From Gammaproteobacteria bacterium (GTDB lineage: Bacteria; Pseudomonadota; Gammaproteobacteria; JAADJB01): a stretch of 51,924 bases of DNA. Each line of letters starts with the position of its first letter. The first letter of the stretch is position 1. A model generated the notes under the pieces. The model worked only from the letters and a program-made list of their open reading frames with translations. It was not told the origin of the DNA and searched no databases. This document shows, piece after piece, positions 51,009 through 51,924 of the stretch. The translations under genes and the position numbers were made by a program. The stretch spans positions 1 through 51,924 of the forward strand of contig JAADJB010000001.1 of assembly GCA_013151035.1 (NCBI GenBank), in the 5' to 3' direction.

Positions 51009-51924
51009 CTACCAGGAGATAGCTGCACCTGCACCCACTACCAGTGAACCACCACCAGAGCCGAATGAACGACCAACGCTAGCCTTAACTGCAGTGTTAT
51101 TACGCAGTCTCATGCTACCACCAACGGCCAATGCTCTTCTGCTATTGAAGCTACCTACACCAACACCGAAGTTGAAGTGTGTACCATCAACCATGGCAGG
51201 GATGTTACCCATCGCAGCCATGGTAGCAATACCACCGGACATATCTCTTTCAAGATCTTTTAACTGCCCGTAGTTAATCGCATCGTACTTGCTGGTACCA
51301 TTCGCTATACCAGTAACCTTGGAAGGACCACCCGTTACTGTATCAGCAAAGGTTGCTCCATTATTATCCAAAGTAAAGGTTGTTGAGGTTGTACCACCAG
51401 ACAATGTGGTTGAGTTTGCACCGATAGTCAAACCATGGCCCGCACCGACACCATTCGTCAGACTAATCGTTGTATCGTTAATGGTAAGACCACCACCGTT
51501 ACCCGTTGTATTCTGAATGCTGATACCCGCGTTATTCAAGCTTAGAATGCTACCGTTATCTGAACTTGTTGCAGTAAAGTTACCATCGGTCATTACTGAT
51601 CCAGCACTAACCATCACTTCAGCCGTTCCACCGCCTGCATTAATCGTTGTTGCTGTAGAGTTGATCAGAGTGCTTGCACCAGTTACCACGAGGGTATCTG
51701 TTACCTCATTACCAAGGGTAATTGCATCTGAATTGATCGCTGTCGTTGCACCATCAATAACCAGAGTATCGGCTGAATTAGTATTACCAATCATGGTTGT
51801 TGCTGATGTAATATTGGTTACTGCACCACTCAACGTCGTCAGCGCACTGGAAATCTCAGTGTTGGCTCCACTCAGGTTGGTGTCCGCACTGGTGATATCC
51901 GTTACCGCACCGCTCAGAGTCGTC
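51009..51924 (-). CDS. YadA-like trimeric autotransporter adhesin, C-terminal part (5' end outside window)
   Basis: Surface adhesin secreted by a type V (Vc) system. The reading frame is open to the window edge, so only the C-terminal part (about 305 residues) is seen. It shows stalk repeats of 14 residues (LSGAVTDITSADTN, LSGANTEISSALTT, LSGAVTNITSATTM), then glycine, threonine and asparagine-rich head-like sequence, a neck region YDAINYGQLKDLERDMSGG, and the membrane anchor (FGVGVGSFNSRRALAVGGSM, NTAVKASVGRSFGSGGGSLV) ending in GAAISW. The internal frame start at 51833 is a TTG inside the repeats and not the real start. Confidence 0.9.
   Translation of the reverse strand, partial: TTLSGAVTDITSADTNLSGANTEISSALTTLSGAVTNITSATTMIGNTNSADTLVIDGATTAINSDAITLGNEVTDTLVVTGASTLINSTATTINAGGGTAEVMVSAGSVMTDGNFTATSSDNGSILSLNNAGISIQNTTGNGGGLTINDTTISLTNGVGAGHGLTIGANSTTLSGGTTSTTFTLDNNGATFADTVTGGPSKVTGIANGTSKYDAINYGQLKDLERDMSGGIATMAAMGNIPAMVDGTHFNFGVGVGSFNSRRALAVGGSMRLRNNTAVKASVGRSFGSGGGSLVVGAGAAISW
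51797..51924 (-). repeat. 42-bp tandem coding repeats in the YadA-like stalk
   Basis: Three successive 14-codon units encode LSGAVT/NT..ITSA-type sequence and continue beyond the window edge. Such arrays are prone to copy-number change and to collapse in assemblies. Confidence 0.75.

Overview
The window reads as part of the chromosome of a sulfur-oxidising, CO2-fixing gammaproteobacterium. Three things point that way. There is a four-gene QmoAB-HdrCB-type module, the electron-transfer partner of APS reductase. There is a block of Calvin-cycle genes (transketolase, GAPDH, phosphoglycerate kinase, class II aldolase) plus a CbbQ/CbbO-type Rubisco activase pair. There is also a probable LCIB-like carbonic anhydrase. 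The gene order gshA-gshB ... tonB-ruvX-pyrR-pyrB-pyrX ... pilT is a gammaproteobacterial neighbourhood known from Pseudomonas. The species cannot be named from the sequence. Neither Rubisco nor APS reductase lies in the window.

Layout. 1-4.2 kb (+): a small conserved gene, a glutamate dehydrogenase, four small proteins and the LCIB-like protein. 4.2-10.5 kb (-): dgkA, an LTA-synthase-like phosphoglycerol transferase, yjbQ, a thioredoxin, and the cbbO/cbbQ pair. 10.8-16.0 kb (+): qmoA-qmoB-hdrC-hdrB, ending in a strong terminator. 16.1-17.4 kb (-): a stand-alone HipA-family kinase of the YjjJ/HipH type. 17.6-24.7 kb (-): fba, pyk, pgk, gap, tkt. 25.1-26.4 kb (-): a three-gene operon of an exported protein, a divergent P-II protein and a YHS-domain protein, upstream of the Calvin genes on the same strand. 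26.6-28.7 kb (+): a chemoreceptor with a good sigma-28 promoter. 28.8-34 kb: a thioredoxin-like gene, then metK-ahcY-metF-rsmE. 34-35 kb (-): a CheB-like protein lacking the catalytic histidine. 35.2-44.5 kb (+): gshA-gshB, apbE/NusG-II/Gx transporter, tonB, ruvX, pyrR, pyrB, a degenerate dihydroorotase (pyrX) and a PyrK-like subunit. 44.6-47.2 kb (-): pilT and two DUF302 genes, one fused to a di-haem cytochrome c. 47.3-50.9 kb (+): a YbiT-type ABC-F ATPase, DUF1415, a MOSC protein and a small exported protein. The right edge (-) is the C-terminal part of a YadA-like trimeric autotransporter running off the window.

The genes fit together as electron delivery from sulfur compounds (Qmo/Hdr), carbon fixation and its inorganic-carbon supply (LCIB-like CA, CbbQO, Calvin enzymes), nitrogen assimilation and signalling (glutamate dehydrogenase, P-II), thiol chemistry (gshAB, thioredoxins), the methyl cycle (metK-ahcY-metF), pyrimidine synthesis, and motility or attachment (MCP, PilT, CheB-like, YadA).

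The second strong theme is intergenic. At least five families of short palindromic repeats fill the gaps. The GTAGGGTGCGC family occurs at 11 loci. In several places repeats supply, or overlap, the stop codon, start codon or ribosome-binding site of the neighbouring gene. I see no tRNA, rRNA, CRISPR array, transposase or prophage gene. All product names are from reading protein motifs by eye; no database search was run.
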